Below, one piece after another: positions 44,450 to 53,584 of a stretch of DNA of 64,000 bases. Below the pieces are notes generated by a model. The model searched no databases and was not told the DNA's origin. It saw only the letters and a program-made list of their open reading frames with translations. The position numbers and the translations under genes were made by a program. The first letter of the stretch is position 1, and each line of letters begins with the position of its first letter. The DNA is from Bradyrhizobium rifense (lineage in GTDB: Bacteria > Pseudomonadota > Alphaproteobacteria > Rhizobiales > Xanthobacteraceae), in NCBI RefSeq assembly GCF_008123425.1, contig NZ_VSSS01000042.1, positions 125,360 to 189,359 on the forward strand, written 5' to 3'.

Positions 44450-45673
44450 ATGACCGCCCATTACGACGCCCTCGATACGCGCGAGCCAGCGGCGCGCGAG
44501 GCCGAGCTGTTCGCCCGCCTGCCCGGCGTCCTGCGCAGCGCGATGAGCGCGCCCGCCTATGCGGAGCGGCTGAAAGGCATCGATCCCGCCTCGGTGACCT
44601 CCAGGACGGCGCTGGCGGGCCTTCCTGTGCTGCGCAAATCGGAACTGCCCGCCCTGCACAAGGCCTCCCAGCCCTTCGGTGGCTTCGTGGCGGCGGCCCC
44701 GGGGTCGTTTGCTCGCCTCTTTACCTCCCCCGGCCCCATCTTCGAGCCGGAGGGGCGGCAGGCCGATCCCTGGCGCGGCGCGCGTGCGCTGTTCGCGGCC
44801 GGGTTCCGCCCCGAAGACATCGTGCTCAACACCTTCAGCTACCACCTCACCCCCGGCGGCTTCATCTTCGACGCCTCGGCGCGCGCACTGGGCTGCGCGG
44901 TGATCCCCGCCGGCCCCGGCAACACCGAGCAGCAGTTCGAGCTGATCGAGGCCTTCCGTCCCGTCGGCTACAGTGGCACACCTGATTTCCTGAAGATCCT
45001 ACTCGATGCTGCAGCAACCGCGGGCCGCGATGTCTCCTCGATCAAGCGCGCGCTGGTTTCGGGCGCGGCGTTTCCACCCTCGCTTCAGGCCGAGATCAGG
45101 GCGCGCGGCATCGACGCCTACCAGGCCTTCGGCACCGCCGATCTCGGCCTCATCGCGTTTGAGACCGAGGCGCGCGACGGCATGGTCGTGAACGAGGATC
45201 TGATCATGGAGATCGTCAGACCCGGCACCGGCGATCCCGTCTCCCCCGGCGATGTCGGCGAGATCGTGGTGACCTCGCTCGATCCGCACCATCCCTGGAT
45301 CCGGCTTGCGCTCGGCGACCTCACCGCGGCGCTGCCGGGCTCGAGCAAATGCGGCCGCACCAACATGCGCATCAAGGGCTGGATGGGCCGCGCCGACCAG
45401 ACCACCAAGGTCAAGGGCATGTTCGTCCGCCCCGAACAGGTCGCCGAGATTGGCAAGCGCCATCCGGCGCTCGGACGGCTGCGCCTCGTCGTCACCCGCC
45501 AGGGCGAGGCCGATGCAATGACGCTGAAGGCCGAGGCGAACACATCAGGCGATGCGTTGCGTGAGGAGATCGCGGCCAGCCTGCGGGCCGTAACCAAGCT
45601 CGGCGGCGCCGTCGAGCTGGTCAGCCCCGGCGCGCTACCGAACGACGGCAAAGTGATCGCGGACGAGCGGTAG
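44450..45673 (+). CDS. PaaK-like AMP-binding ligase with altered P-loop
   Basis: 407 residues from ATG 44450, after CCGGAAAGACC; ATG 44423 would add nine residues. The fold follows phenylacetate-CoA ligases: LPVLRKSELP, NTFSYHLTPGGFIFDASARA, YSGTPDFLKILL and AYQAFGTADLG, with MRIKGWMGRADQTTKVKGMF as the hinge region. The usual phosphate loop (SSGTTGKPT) is replaced by FTSPGPIFEPEG, without the conserved Gly-Thr-Thr-Gly and Lys. Either a divergent clade uses another loop or the activity has changed. It probably activates an aryl acid, but the substrate is unknown. Confidence 0.8.
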   Translation: MTAHYDALDTREPAAREAELFARLPGVLRSAMSAPAYAERLKGIDPASVTSRTALAGLPVLRKSELPALHKASQPFGGFVAAAPGSFARLFTSPGPIFEPEGRQADPWRGARALFAAGFRPEDIVLNTFSYHLTPGGFIFDASARALGCAVIPAGPGNTEQQFELIEAFRPVGYSGTPDFLKILLDAAATAGRDVSSIKRALVSGAAFPPSLQAEIRARGIDAYQAFGTADLGLIAFETEARDGMVVNEDLIMEIVRPGTGDPVSPGDVGEIVVTSLDPHHPWIRLALGDLTAALPGSSKCGRTNMRIKGWMGRADQTTKVKGMFVRPEQVAEIGKRHPALGRLRLVVTRQGEADAMTLKAEANTSGDALREEIAASLRAVTKLGGAVELVSPGALPNDGKVIADER

Positions 45674-45828
45674 ATTCGTAGGTCGCTGAGGTTCGTTCCT
45701 CTTTCGGGATCGTTCCCGGACGACCATCAGACATTGTGTGCGCCTCGCGAATGGGCTATGCGACCCGCAAATGAGGTTCCGTCGAGACATCAAGCGTCGC
45801 AGCACTGCGAGCGGGAAGCGCTAGGCCC

Positions 45829-47010
45829 GTGCGCGTTCTCATACTCAACGCAGATTATCAGCGCTTTCTCGCCTGGCTGTACCGGCGCCATCCGGGCCTC
45901 GAGAATTCGAACTACGACGCGCAGATGGCCGCGCGCAGCGCCAGCCTGTTCGGCGTGGCCGACTTCTACTCGCGCAATTTCGAAGCCCTCGGGCACACGG
46001 CCGCCAACATCCACGTCAACAACGGCTGGATGCAGACGGCATGGGCGCGCGAACATGGCATCATCGTGACGCCATCGCCGCCGCCGGGCGCCGCCGTGAG
46101 CGATGCCATCCCGGGATGGCTGCAACGCGCCGTCGCGCCATTCAAGCCGGTGTTGAGGCCGCTCGCCCGCAGGATCGGCCTGAGCCCGCGCCTCGACACG
46201 CGGTCCGAACAGATCCTGCTGGCGCAGATCGAGGATTTCAAGCCGGACCTGATCCTCAACCAGGATCTGTTCCACGTCGACACGCGCCTGGTGCGCCGGA
46301 TCAAGCAGATCTGCCGCCCCATGATGGTCGGCCAGGTTGGAATCGTGCCCTCGCGCGGCGAAGACTGGTCGGTCTACGACCTCCTGATCTCGCAAATCGC
46401 TGCGGTGGTGGATTTCTTTCGTCAACAAGGCGCCCGCTCGGAGGTCATCCATCTGGGATTTGAGCCCGCGATCCTCGATGTTCTTCCGCCTGCACCGGAG
46501 CGCAGCATCGACGTCTCTTTCGTGGGCGCCGTATCGGCCGATCACCAGCAGCGCGTGGCGCAGCTGGAAGCCGTCGCGCGCCGCTACGATCTGAAATTGT
46601 TCGGCAGCGGCCTGCATACGCTGCCCGCCTCGTCACCTCTTCATCGCTGTTACCAGGGCGAGGTGTGGGGCGTGGACATGTATCAGGCGCTGCGAGCCTC
46701 GCGCGTGACGCTCAACTCGCATATCGACATGGCCGGACCCGAAGCCGGCAATGCGCGCCTGTTCGAAGCAACCGGTATCGGCGCCTTCCTGCTCACGGAC
46801 TTCAAGGACAATCTGCACACGCTGTTCGAGCCCGGCCGCGAGGTCGCTGTCTGGCGTTCCGCCGACGACTGTATCGCGCTGATCGATCGCTATCTCAACG
46901 ATGAGCCCGCGCGCCAGGCGATCGCTGCGGCCGGACAGGCCCGCACGCTTTCGAGCCACACGTTCCGCCAACGCGTGGAGACCATCCTGCGGCTCGCCGA
47001 GCGGACCTAG
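45829..47010 (+). CDS. CgeB-like glycosyltransferase
   Basis: 393 residues from GTG 45829 (VRVLILNADYQRFL). GT-B-like: N-terminal domain with a Leu-rich strand, then LILNQDLFHVD, DVSFVGAVSADHQQR and LKLFGSGL, and a C-terminal donor part ASRVTLNSHIDMAGPEAGNARLFEA with GAFLLTDFKDNLHTLFEPG, as in the CgeB/Glyco_trans_1_2 family. It should add a sugar to a surface glycan. It opens the second polysaccharide gene set; a 114-base gap precedes the cupin gene. Confidence 0.8.
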   Translation: MRVLILNADYQRFLAWLYRRHPGLENSNYDAQMAARSASLFGVADFYSRNFEALGHTAANIHVNNGWMQTAWAREHGIIVTPSPPPGAAVSDAIPGWLQRAVAPFKPVLRPLARRIGLSPRLDTRSEQILLAQIEDFKPDLILNQDLFHVDTRLVRRIKQICRPMMVGQVGIVPSRGEDWSVYDLLISQIAAVVDFFRQQGARSEVIHLGFEPAILDVLPPAPERSIDVSFVGAVSADHQQRVAQLEAVARRYDLKLFGSGLHTLPASSPLHRCYQGEVWGVDMYQALRASRVTLNSHIDMAGPEAGNARLFEATGIGAFLLTDFKDNLHTLFEPGREVAVWRSADDCIALIDRYLNDEPARQAIAAAGQARTLSSHTFRQRVETILRLAERT

Positions 47011-47124
47011 CGGCGCTCCCGCAATCCTCGATCGCCTGATCTTGACGGTCCCGGCCAAAATGGCCAAAGTGCACCCGCGTGACGCTATGTCACTACAATT
47101 ACAGCGTTTTTTGTCGAGGCTCAG

Positions 47125-47571
47125 ATGGAACACGTCGAACATGTTCGATTCGGCGACCAGCTCTATGCGATCATCGTGCGCGCCTCGTTCCGCGAGCCGG
47201 GTATCCACTTCTTTTCGTCGCCCGAGCTGTCGCAGCAGCTCGCCTATATGAGCCATCCGAAGGGCAAGAGCATCGAGCCGCATCGCCACAACAAGGTGAC
47301 GCGGGAGGTGCACTACACCCAGGAAGTGCTCCTGATCCAGAAGGGCAAGCTCCAGGTCGATTTCTACACGGTCGAAGAGAACTATCTGGAAAGCCGCGTG
47401 CTCGGCGCCGGCGACATCATCCTGTTGTGCAGCGGCGCGCACGGCTTCCACGTGCTCGAGCCGGTCGAGATGTTCGAGATCAAGCAGGGCCCCTACTCCG
47501 GCGAGAACGACAAGACCCGCTTTGCCGAAGTCGCGCAGTCGGAAATCCGGATCAAGGGTCCCAATCCGTGA
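47125..47571 (+). CDS. cupin-fold protein of unknown function
   Basis: 148 residues. Single cupin domain: the first motif is SIEPHRHNKVTREVHYTQEV with the metal-type His set and Glu, and the second is LLCSGAHGFHVLEPVEMFEI. It is not obviously RmlC or FdtA/QdtA, whose key patterns are absent. ATG 47125. It is coupled through GTGA to the aminotransferase gene, so it may isomerise or hydrate a keto-sugar before amination, or act as a small binding protein. I cannot decide. The gap before it has a GGCC-AAAAT-GGCC inverted repeat at about 47053-47065. Confidence 0.7.
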   Translation: MEHVEHVRFGDQLYAIIVRASFREPGIHFFSSPELSQQLAYMSHPKGKSIEPHRHNKVTREVHYTQEVLLIQKGKLQVDFYTVEENYLESRVLGAGDIILLCSGAHGFHVLEPVEMFEIKQGPYSGENDKTRFAEVAQSEIRIKGPNP

Positions 47572-48701
47572 CGACGCCCGTGACCTCGCCGTTCATTCCC
47601 GTCAACACGCCGCTGCTCGACGGCAACGAGGCCGAGTATCTTGCCGAATGCATCCGCACCGGCTGGATCTCCTCGGAAGGACCGTTCATCAAGCGCTTCG
47701 AGCAGGCGATGGCGGAAGCCGCCGGGCGGCGCCACGGCATCGCCGTGACCAACGGCTCGGTCGCGCTCGACATCGCGGTCCACGCGCTCGGCCTCGAGGA
47801 AGGCTCCGAAGTCATCATCCCGACCTTCACGATCATCAGCTGCGCCGCGGCCGTCGTGCGCGCCGGCCTCGTCCCGGTCGGGGTCGACTGCGATGCCGCG
47901 ACCTGGAACATGACGGTCGAGGGCGTGGAGGCCGCGATCACGCCACGCACGCGCGCGATCATGCTGGTGCACATCTACGGCCTGCCGGTCGATCTCGAAC
48001 CGATCATGGCGCTTGCGCGCAAGCATGATCTGAGGGTGATCGAGGACGCCGCCGAGATGCACGGGCAGACCTATCGTGGCGCGCCCTGCGGCAGCTTCGG
48101 CGACGTCTCGACCTTCAGCTTCTATCCCAACAAGCATGTCACCACCGGCGAAGGCGGCATGATCCTCACCGACGACGACACGCTCGCCGACCGCCTGCAG
48201 GGCTATCGCAATCTCTGCTTCCAGCCGCAGCAGCGTTTCGTCCACGAGGACCTCGGCTGGAATGCGCGCTTGACCAACCTCCAGGCCGCGCTCGGCGTCG
48301 CCCAGGTCGAGCGCCTGCCGCGCACGGTCGAGCTCAAGCGCCGGATCGGCCGGCTCTATGACGACCATCTCGGCAACGTCGCTCACCTCCGCCGCCCGGT
48401 CGCCCGCACCAACTATGCCGACAACATCTACTGGGTCTACGGCGTCGTGCTGGACGACAGCGTGCCCTTCGACGCCAAGGAGGCGATGCGCCGCCTCGGC
48501 GAGAAGGGCATCGGCACGCGGCCGTTCTTCTGGTGCATGCACGAGCAGCCGGTGCTTCGCCGGATGGGCCTGATGCTCGATGAATCCCATCCGAACGCGG
48601 AATACATCGCCCGTCGCGGTTTTTACCTGCCGAGCGGGCTTGCCTTGACCGACGACGAGATCGCGCGCTCCGCACAGGCGCTCAAGGAGATTCTGGCGTG
48701 A
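47568..48701 (+). CDS. DegT/DnrJ/EryC1/StrS-family sugar aminotransferase
   Basis: 377 residues from GTG 47568, overlapping the cupin stop as GTGA; the long frame upstream is a shadow. PLP-fold features: FGDVSTFSFYPNKHVTTGEGG with the Schiff-base Lys in NKHVTTGEGG, VIEDAAEMHGQTYRG with the Asp that pairs the ring nitrogen, and TNGSVALDIAVHAL as the phosphate region. Closest in pattern to perosamine synthetase-type enzymes, which aminate a 4-keto-6-deoxy sugar nucleotide using Glu. The methyltransferase and glycosyltransferase follow with GTGA overlaps. Confidence 0.88.
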   Translation: MTTPVTSPFIPVNTPLLDGNEAEYLAECIRTGWISSEGPFIKRFEQAMAEAAGRRHGIAVTNGSVALDIAVHALGLEEGSEVIIPTFTIISCAAAVVRAGLVPVGVDCDAATWNMTVEGVEAAITPRTRAIMLVHIYGLPVDLEPIMALARKHDLRVIEDAAEMHGQTYRGAPCGSFGDVSTFSFYPNKHVTTGEGGMILTDDDTLADRLQGYRNLCFQPQQRFVHEDLGWNARLTNLQAALGVAQVERLPRTVELKRRIGRLYDDHLGNVAHLRRPVARTNYADNIYWVYGVVLDDSVPFDAKEAMRRLGEKGIGTRPFFWCMHEQPVLRRMGLMLDESHPNAEYIARRGFYLPSGLALTDDEIARSAQALKEILA

Positions 48702-49465
48702 CGGTGTTCACCGACTACGCGCCCTGGTATGACCTGCTTTATCAGGACAAGGATTACGCGGCCGAGACATCGTTCGTCGAAGCACGCTTGCGCGACCACG
48801 GCGTTTCCTCGGGAAAGCTGCTCGATCTCGGTTGCGGCACCGGCCAGCATGTACTGGCCTTTGCGCGCCAGGGCTGGAACGTTGCCGGCATCGATCTCAG
48901 CCATGAGATGATCGCGAGCGCCAAGGCGCGCGCCACGCAGGCCGGGCTCTCGATTCCGTTCCGTCAAGGCGATGTCTGCGAGACCGGCCCGGAACGCGAC
49001 TACGATGCGGTGGTGTCGCTGTTCCACGTCGCCAGCTATCAGACCAGCCGCGATGCACTGGCGGCAATGTTCCGCACGGCGCATGCCGCGCTGAAGCCAG
49101 GCGGCGTATTCTTCTTCGACTATTGGTATGGCGGCGCCGTGCTTGCACAAGGCGTCGAGACGCGCGTCAAGGTGATCGAGCAGAAGCCGCTGCGCCTGAC
49201 CCGGATCGCGCAATCCGACCACGACGAACAGGCGGCGACCGTCACGGTGAACTACACGCTGTTCTGCGAGGATACGGACCGCGCCACGATCCGGCGCGTC
49301 GATGAAGCGCACCACATGCGTTACTGGTTTCCATTCGAGATCGACGCGGCGCTCGCGGCTGGCGGCTTTCAGCCGGCCGACCACGCCGCATGGCTGACCC
49401 AGGACGCCCCGCACTCGAAGATCTGGGCCGCCTACGCCGTCGCCAGAAAGGCCGGCAAGCCGTGA
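48698..49465 (+). CDS. class I SAM-dependent methyltransferase
   Basis: 255 residues from GTG 48698. Motif I LLDLGCGTGQHV, motif II GIDLSHEMI, motif III region RQGDVCET, and LFHVASYQTS all intact. A Tyr-rich N-terminus (DYAPWYDLLYQDKDYAAE) is shared with sugar N- or O-methyltransferases such as those that make dimethylamino sugars. With the aminotransferase just upstream, methylation of the new amino group or of a ring hydroxyl is likely (inference). It overlaps both neighbours by four bases. Confidence 0.85.
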   Translation: MTVFTDYAPWYDLLYQDKDYAAETSFVEARLRDHGVSSGKLLDLGCGTGQHVLAFARQGWNVAGIDLSHEMIASAKARATQAGLSIPFRQGDVCETGPERDYDAVVSLFHVASYQTSRDALAAMFRTAHAALKPGGVFFFDYWYGGAVLAQGVETRVKVIEQKPLRLTRIAQSDHDEQAATVTVNYTLFCEDTDRATIRRVDEAHHMRYWFPFEIDAALAAGGFQPADHAAWLTQDAPHSKIWAAYAVARKAGKP

Positions 49466-50670
49466 GACCACTGCGCGTCGCCGTGATGCTGGAGCAGGCC
49501 CTCGAACTCGGCGGCGGCTTTCAGCAACCGCTCAACGATTTGCTCTGGCTGCGCGAATGGGCGGCACAGTCCGGCAATGAGATCGTGGTGTACTCGCCCT
49601 ATCCGAAGACGATCGAGATCCTTAAGGAGTTCGGTGTCGAGGGGCGCTTGCGCACATTCGGCGTGTCCGATTACCTCTTCCTGTTTCTCAAATATTGCGG
49701 CCCGTTCGATCTCGTCCAGATCGCGCTGGAGCTCAAATCGCCGTTCGAGCGCGCCCTGATCCGCGACGATATCGACGTCGTGCATTTCACCTCGACCTCG
49801 AAGCGGCACCTGCTGCTCCACCAGCTGCCGTTCATCATCACGATCTTCGACGGCTGCCATCGCGATGCACCGGAGTTTCCGGAAGTGCGCACCTTCGGTG
49901 AATTCGAGCGCCGCGAGATCCTGTTCCGCCTGGCCAGCACCAAGGCGGTCGCGGTGATCGTCAATGCGTCCGAGCTGATCGACGATCTTTGCCGCCGCTA
50001 CGCCATGGAGCGGGACCGCGCGATCTGCATCCCGTTCTCGCCCTCGACCTATGTCAGCAGCTCCGCGCCCGATGCCGCCGCCGATGCCGCCGTGCTGGCG
50101 AAATACCGGCTCGAGCCGGGCTATCTGTTCTATCCGGCGCAGTTCTGGCCGCACAAGAACCACATCACGCTGCTCGCCGCGCTCGCATTGTTGCGCGAAC
50201 GCGGTATCACCGAGCGGCTGGTGCTGTGCGGCTCCAACCGCAGCGGTCGCGACAGGATCGACCTGGCGATCCCTAACCTGGGATTATCCGACCAGATCTC
50301 CATCATCGGCTTCGTCGAATCCGCCGAGCTCGGCGCGCTCTACCGGGGCGCATCGGCGCTGGTGATGCCGACCTATTTCGGCCCGACCAATCTGCCGCCG
50401 CTCGAAGCCTGGACCGTGGGCACGCCCGTGATCTATCCCGAAGCCTTCAAGGCGCAAGCCGGCGACGCTGCGATCCTGTTCGACTACGACGACCCGCGTT
50501 CACTCGCCGACGCCATCGTCAGTCTCCGCGCCGAGGGCGCGCGCGAACGCCTGAGCGCGGCCGGGCATCTTCGGCTCGCGCAGTTCGCCGAGGAGACCAA
50601 GGCCGGCCACCGGGAATTCGCCCGTCATTTGGAGCGGCTGAAGCACCGGCTGGCGCTGACCGAGCGTTGA
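49462..50670 (+). CDS. glycosyltransferase family 4/1
   Basis: 402 residues from GTG 49462 (VRPLRVAVMLEQ), which overlaps the methyltransferase stop. GT-B fold: N-terminal GGGFQQPLNDLLWL, central VIVNASELIDDLCRR, donor domain YPAQFWPHKNHITLLAALALL, and GPTNLPPLEAWTVGTPVIYPE where the retaining Glu pair lies. It probably transfers the modified sugar made by the coupled enzymes. It ends nine bases from the convergent flippase gene. Confidence 0.87.
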   Translation: MRPLRVAVMLEQALELGGGFQQPLNDLLWLREWAAQSGNEIVVYSPYPKTIEILKEFGVEGRLRTFGVSDYLFLFLKYCGPFDLVQIALELKSPFERALIRDDIDVVHFTSTSKRHLLLHQLPFIITIFDGCHRDAPEFPEVRTFGEFERREILFRLASTKAVAVIVNASELIDDLCRRYAMERDRAICIPFSPSTYVSSSAPDAAADAAVLAKYRLEPGYLFYPAQFWPHKNHITLLAALALLRERGITERLVLCGSNRSGRDRIDLAIPNLGLSDQISIIGFVESAELGALYRGASALVMPTYFGPTNLPPLEAWTVGTPVIYPEAFKAQAGDAAILFDYDDPRSLADAIVSLRAEGARERLSAAGHLRLAQFAEETKAGHREFARHLERLKHRLALTER

Positions 50671-50679
50671 GATCATCGG

Positions 50680-52260
50680 CTAAGCCGGAACCAGCGCCCG
50701 CAGCCGCTCGCGCAGTGCCGTGTTCAAGAGCGGGCTTGCGAGCCCGCCGACCACCGCGATCCAGATCGCGCATTCCAGCACGAAATGCACGAGCCCGCTT
50801 CCCGACAGGAGCGCGGTGATTGCAAGCCCGATCAGCCAGCCCGGCGCGACGATCCCCGCCGCCGTGAGCAGCAGAAACGCGACATGCCTGAACGGGTGGC
50901 GCAAGGTCTGCCATATGATCACTAGCGTGAGCAGCCCGAACTGGACAACAATGTCGCTCGCGACCATCGCAAGGGCCGCACCGAGCGGTCCGAGCCGCGG
51001 AATCAGGACGAGGGATAGCACCAGGAATACGACGAACTGCAGTCCCTTGGTCCGGATCAGAAGCGCGCCACGATTGCTGTGATTGGCAAAGACCAGCGCC
51101 ATCAGCGAGGGCGCGCCTGCGGCGGAGCCGAGCAGCAGCGTTACGGCAAGCAACCCGTCATAGGGTATGCCGCCATGAGTCCACAGTGCGAAGAAATCGG
51201 GCCAGAACGGCAGAAAGCCCGCGACCGCCAGGCAAGCGAGCCCGGTGACGAACACCGATCCATGAGCATAGAGACGGCGGAGCCGCTCTGTGTCGCCGAT
51301 TGCATGATCGTGCCCGAGCTCGGCACCGAGCGGCAACGCGGTTTGGAGACATAGCCCGCGCACCAGGCTCGCGATCACTCGCGTCAGCCCCCATTGCACC
51401 ACCGCGACGCGATCGGTGACGAGCGCGGAGACGAGCAGGACCGGAATGTTGACGAGCGCAAGCTCGGTGATGTTGGCGATCGCGAAGGGCAGCGCGCGGC
51501 CGAACTGGCCGATGCTCCAGCGCCAGGACGGCGCGATGAATGGCGGCCTTGCGGCACGGCGCAGGAACGGGAAACGGCGCGGCGTATCGAAGCCGACGAT
51601 GAAGATCATGAACAGCAGTTGCGTCGACACGAAGGCGATCGCCACCGCGAGCAGGCTGCCGAACATGGCGAGCGCGACAAGCTGCGCGATCTGGCCGAGC
51701 AGCAGTGCGGCGTTTTGCATCCACACGGCCCGGCCATACAGGCCGCGGACGCGGTAAAGGCCGGAGCAGAGGTTGGCGGGCAGGCTCAGCAGCATTCCCA
51801 GTGTCATCACCAGCATCGCGGCGTCGAATGTCGGCATCGCGTCAAAACCGAGCACGGCCGACGGCGGCGCGAGATACTCGGCCGCGCAAAGCAGGACACC
51901 GAGCCCTGCGACGATGGCGAGATAGATGCGCAGCATCCCGTGGTAGACGCTCGCGGTGCGTCCGTCGCAGTCGACACAGGACTTGAAGGCGAGAAACCGG
52001 TTGATGGCGCGAAACTGCAATCCGGCATCGGCCACGATGACGAGGCTTCCGGCGGCATAGATCGCAAGCCACGCCGCGAGCACGTCGCCACTCCAGACGT
52101 GCAGGAAGGCGGGGATCAGCAGCAATTGCTGGGTCAGCCCCAGCACCATCTGGACCAGGTTCGCCGACCAGCCGCAAACGAGCCGATGCCGGCGGCCGCT
52201 GCCCTCTTCGCTTTTGGGGCCGTCCGTCCCGCCTGGCGCGTTAACTTGCGTGTCGGTCAA
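50680..52260 (-). CDS. polysaccharide flippase-like membrane protein (Wzx/MOP superfamily)
   Basis: 526 residues from TTG 52260, preceded by AAGGA at six bases; longer in-frame sequence upstream is unlikely to be coding. A 35-residue polar, basic N-terminus precedes about fourteen hydrophobic helices. The segment SLVIVADAGLQFRAINRFLAFK and the loop GALLIRTKGLQFVVFLVLSL are like Wzx proteins. It would move the lipid-linked unit from the genes next door across the inner membrane. It is longer than the flippase at 17828 and not closely similar, so the two clusters may serve different glycans. Confidence 0.78.
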   Translation of the reverse strand: MTDTQVNAPGGTDGPKSEEGSGRRHRLVCGWSANLVQMVLGLTQQLLLIPAFLHVWSGDVLAAWLAIYAAGSLVIVADAGLQFRAINRFLAFKSCVDCDGRTASVYHGMLRIYLAIVAGLGVLLCAAEYLAPPSAVLGFDAMPTFDAAMLVMTLGMLLSLPANLCSGLYRVRGLYGRAVWMQNAALLLGQIAQLVALAMFGSLLAVAIAFVSTQLLFMIFIVGFDTPRRFPFLRRAARPPFIAPSWRWSIGQFGRALPFAIANITELALVNIPVLLVSALVTDRVAVVQWGLTRVIASLVRGLCLQTALPLGAELGHDHAIGDTERLRRLYAHGSVFVTGLACLAVAGFLPFWPDFFALWTHGGIPYDGLLAVTLLLGSAAGAPSLMALVFANHSNRGALLIRTKGLQFVVFLVLSLVLIPRLGPLGAALAMVASDIVVQFGLLTLVIIWQTLRHPFRHVAFLLLTAAGIVAPGWLIGLAITALLSGSGLVHFVLECAIWIAVVGGLASPLLNTALRERLRALVPA

Positions 52261-52438
52261 GCCGCATCCTTCCCCGCGAAAACACACCGCGATCCGTCGC
52301 GAGTGTCCGCGATGGTGCAGCGCGGCCGTTCCACCGGACTGCACATGATGGCCAGTTGATTTTCGCAGCGGGAAACGTCAACGTGGATTCGGACCAGAGC
52401 GTTAATGTGGTTCTTAAGGTGGTTCAACGGCTTAGGCA

Positions 52439-53581
52439 ATGGCATTAGAGTACATCCCGTTCAATCGGCCCTACGCGACCGGAAAAGAGCATGGCTACAT
52501 CCAGGATGCGCTGGACAGCCGTTACGTGTCCGGCGACGGTCGCTTCACCAAGCTTTGCCATCAATGGATCGAGCGGCGCACCGGATGTGCGCGCGCGTTG
52601 TTGACGCACTCCTGCACTTCGGCCCTCGACATTGCCGCGATGCTGCTCGACCTCAAGAGCGGGGACGAGGTGATCATGCCTTCGTTCACCTTTGTCTCGA
52701 CCGCGAACGCGTTCGTGCTGCGCGGCGCGGTCCCGGTCTTCGTCGACATCCGCGAAGACACCCTCAACCTCGACGAACGGCAGATTGAGGCTGCGATCAC
52801 CCCGCGCACGCGCGCGATCGCGCCGGTGCATTATGCCGGCGTTGGTTGCGAGATGGACACGATCGTCGCGATCGCGCGGCGTCATAATTTGCGGATCGTC
52901 GAGGACGCAGCCCAGGGGATCATGGCGAGCTACAAGGGCTCGGCGCTCGGCGCCATCGGCGATCTCGGCAGCTTCAGCTTCCACGAAACCAAGAACATCA
53001 TGTCGGGCGAAGGCGGCTGCCTGCTGGTGAACGCCCCTGAGTTTGCGCAGCGTGCCGAAATCATGCGCGAGAAGGGCACCGATCGCGGCCGCTTCTTCCG
53101 TGGCGAGGTCGATAAATACACCTGGCAGGATATCGGCTCCTCCTATCTGCCGAGCGACATCACAGCGGCTTTCCTGTGGGCCCAACTGGATCAGGCCGAG
53201 TATATCACCGGCGAGCGGCTCGCGATCTGGGACAGGTACCACGCCATGCTGGCTCCGCTAGAGCAGCGGGGCTTGCTGCGGCGCCCGATTGTACCCGCTG
53301 ACTGCGGACACAATGGCCACCTCTATTACGTGCTGCTGCCGCAAGATGCCGACCGCAACGCAGTGCTCAAAAAGTTGCGGGAAGCAGAAATCCAGGCGGT
53401 CTTCCACTACGTCCCGTTGCATTCAGCGCCAGCCGGGATGCAGTACGGACGCGCGCACGGCGATCTGGCACGCACCATCGATTTGTCCGCGCGCTTGATC
53501 AGGCTGCCATTCTGGATTGGCCTGCCGGAGCAGCATCAACAGCGAGTCTGCGAAACGCTTGGGGCGATCCTCGGACGGTAG
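52439..53581 (+). CDS. dTDP-4-amino-4,6-dideoxygalactose transaminase (WecE/RffA-like)
   Basis: 380 residues. The start IPFNRPYATGKEHGYIQDAL, CGDG-like VSGDGRFTKLCHQWIERR, LTHSCTSALDIAAMLLD and PSFTFVSTANAFVLRGA match WecE closely, as does the lysine region FSFHETKNIMSGEGG (PLP Lys in TKN). It aminates a dTDP-4-keto-6-deoxy-hexose to give a Fuc4N- or Qui4N-type sugar. No rml genes are in the window, so dTDP-glucose dehydratase must be elsewhere. ATG 52439. It ends three bases from the GspC/N-like gene on the other strand. Confidence 0.9.
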   Translation: MALEYIPFNRPYATGKEHGYIQDALDSRYVSGDGRFTKLCHQWIERRTGCARALLTHSCTSALDIAAMLLDLKSGDEVIMPSFTFVSTANAFVLRGAVPVFVDIREDTLNLDERQIEAAITPRTRAIAPVHYAGVGCEMDTIVAIARRHNLRIVEDAAQGIMASYKGSALGAIGDLGSFSFHETKNIMSGEGGCLLVNAPEFAQRAEIMREKGTDRGRFFRGEVDKYTWQDIGSSYLPSDITAAFLWAQLDQAEYITGERLAIWDRYHAMLAPLEQRGLLRRPIVPADCGHNGHLYYVLLPQDADRNAVLKKLREAEIQAVFHYVPLHSAPAGMQYGRAHGDLARTIDLSARLIRLPFWIGLPEQHQQRVCETLGAILGR

Positions 53582-53584
53582 CGC

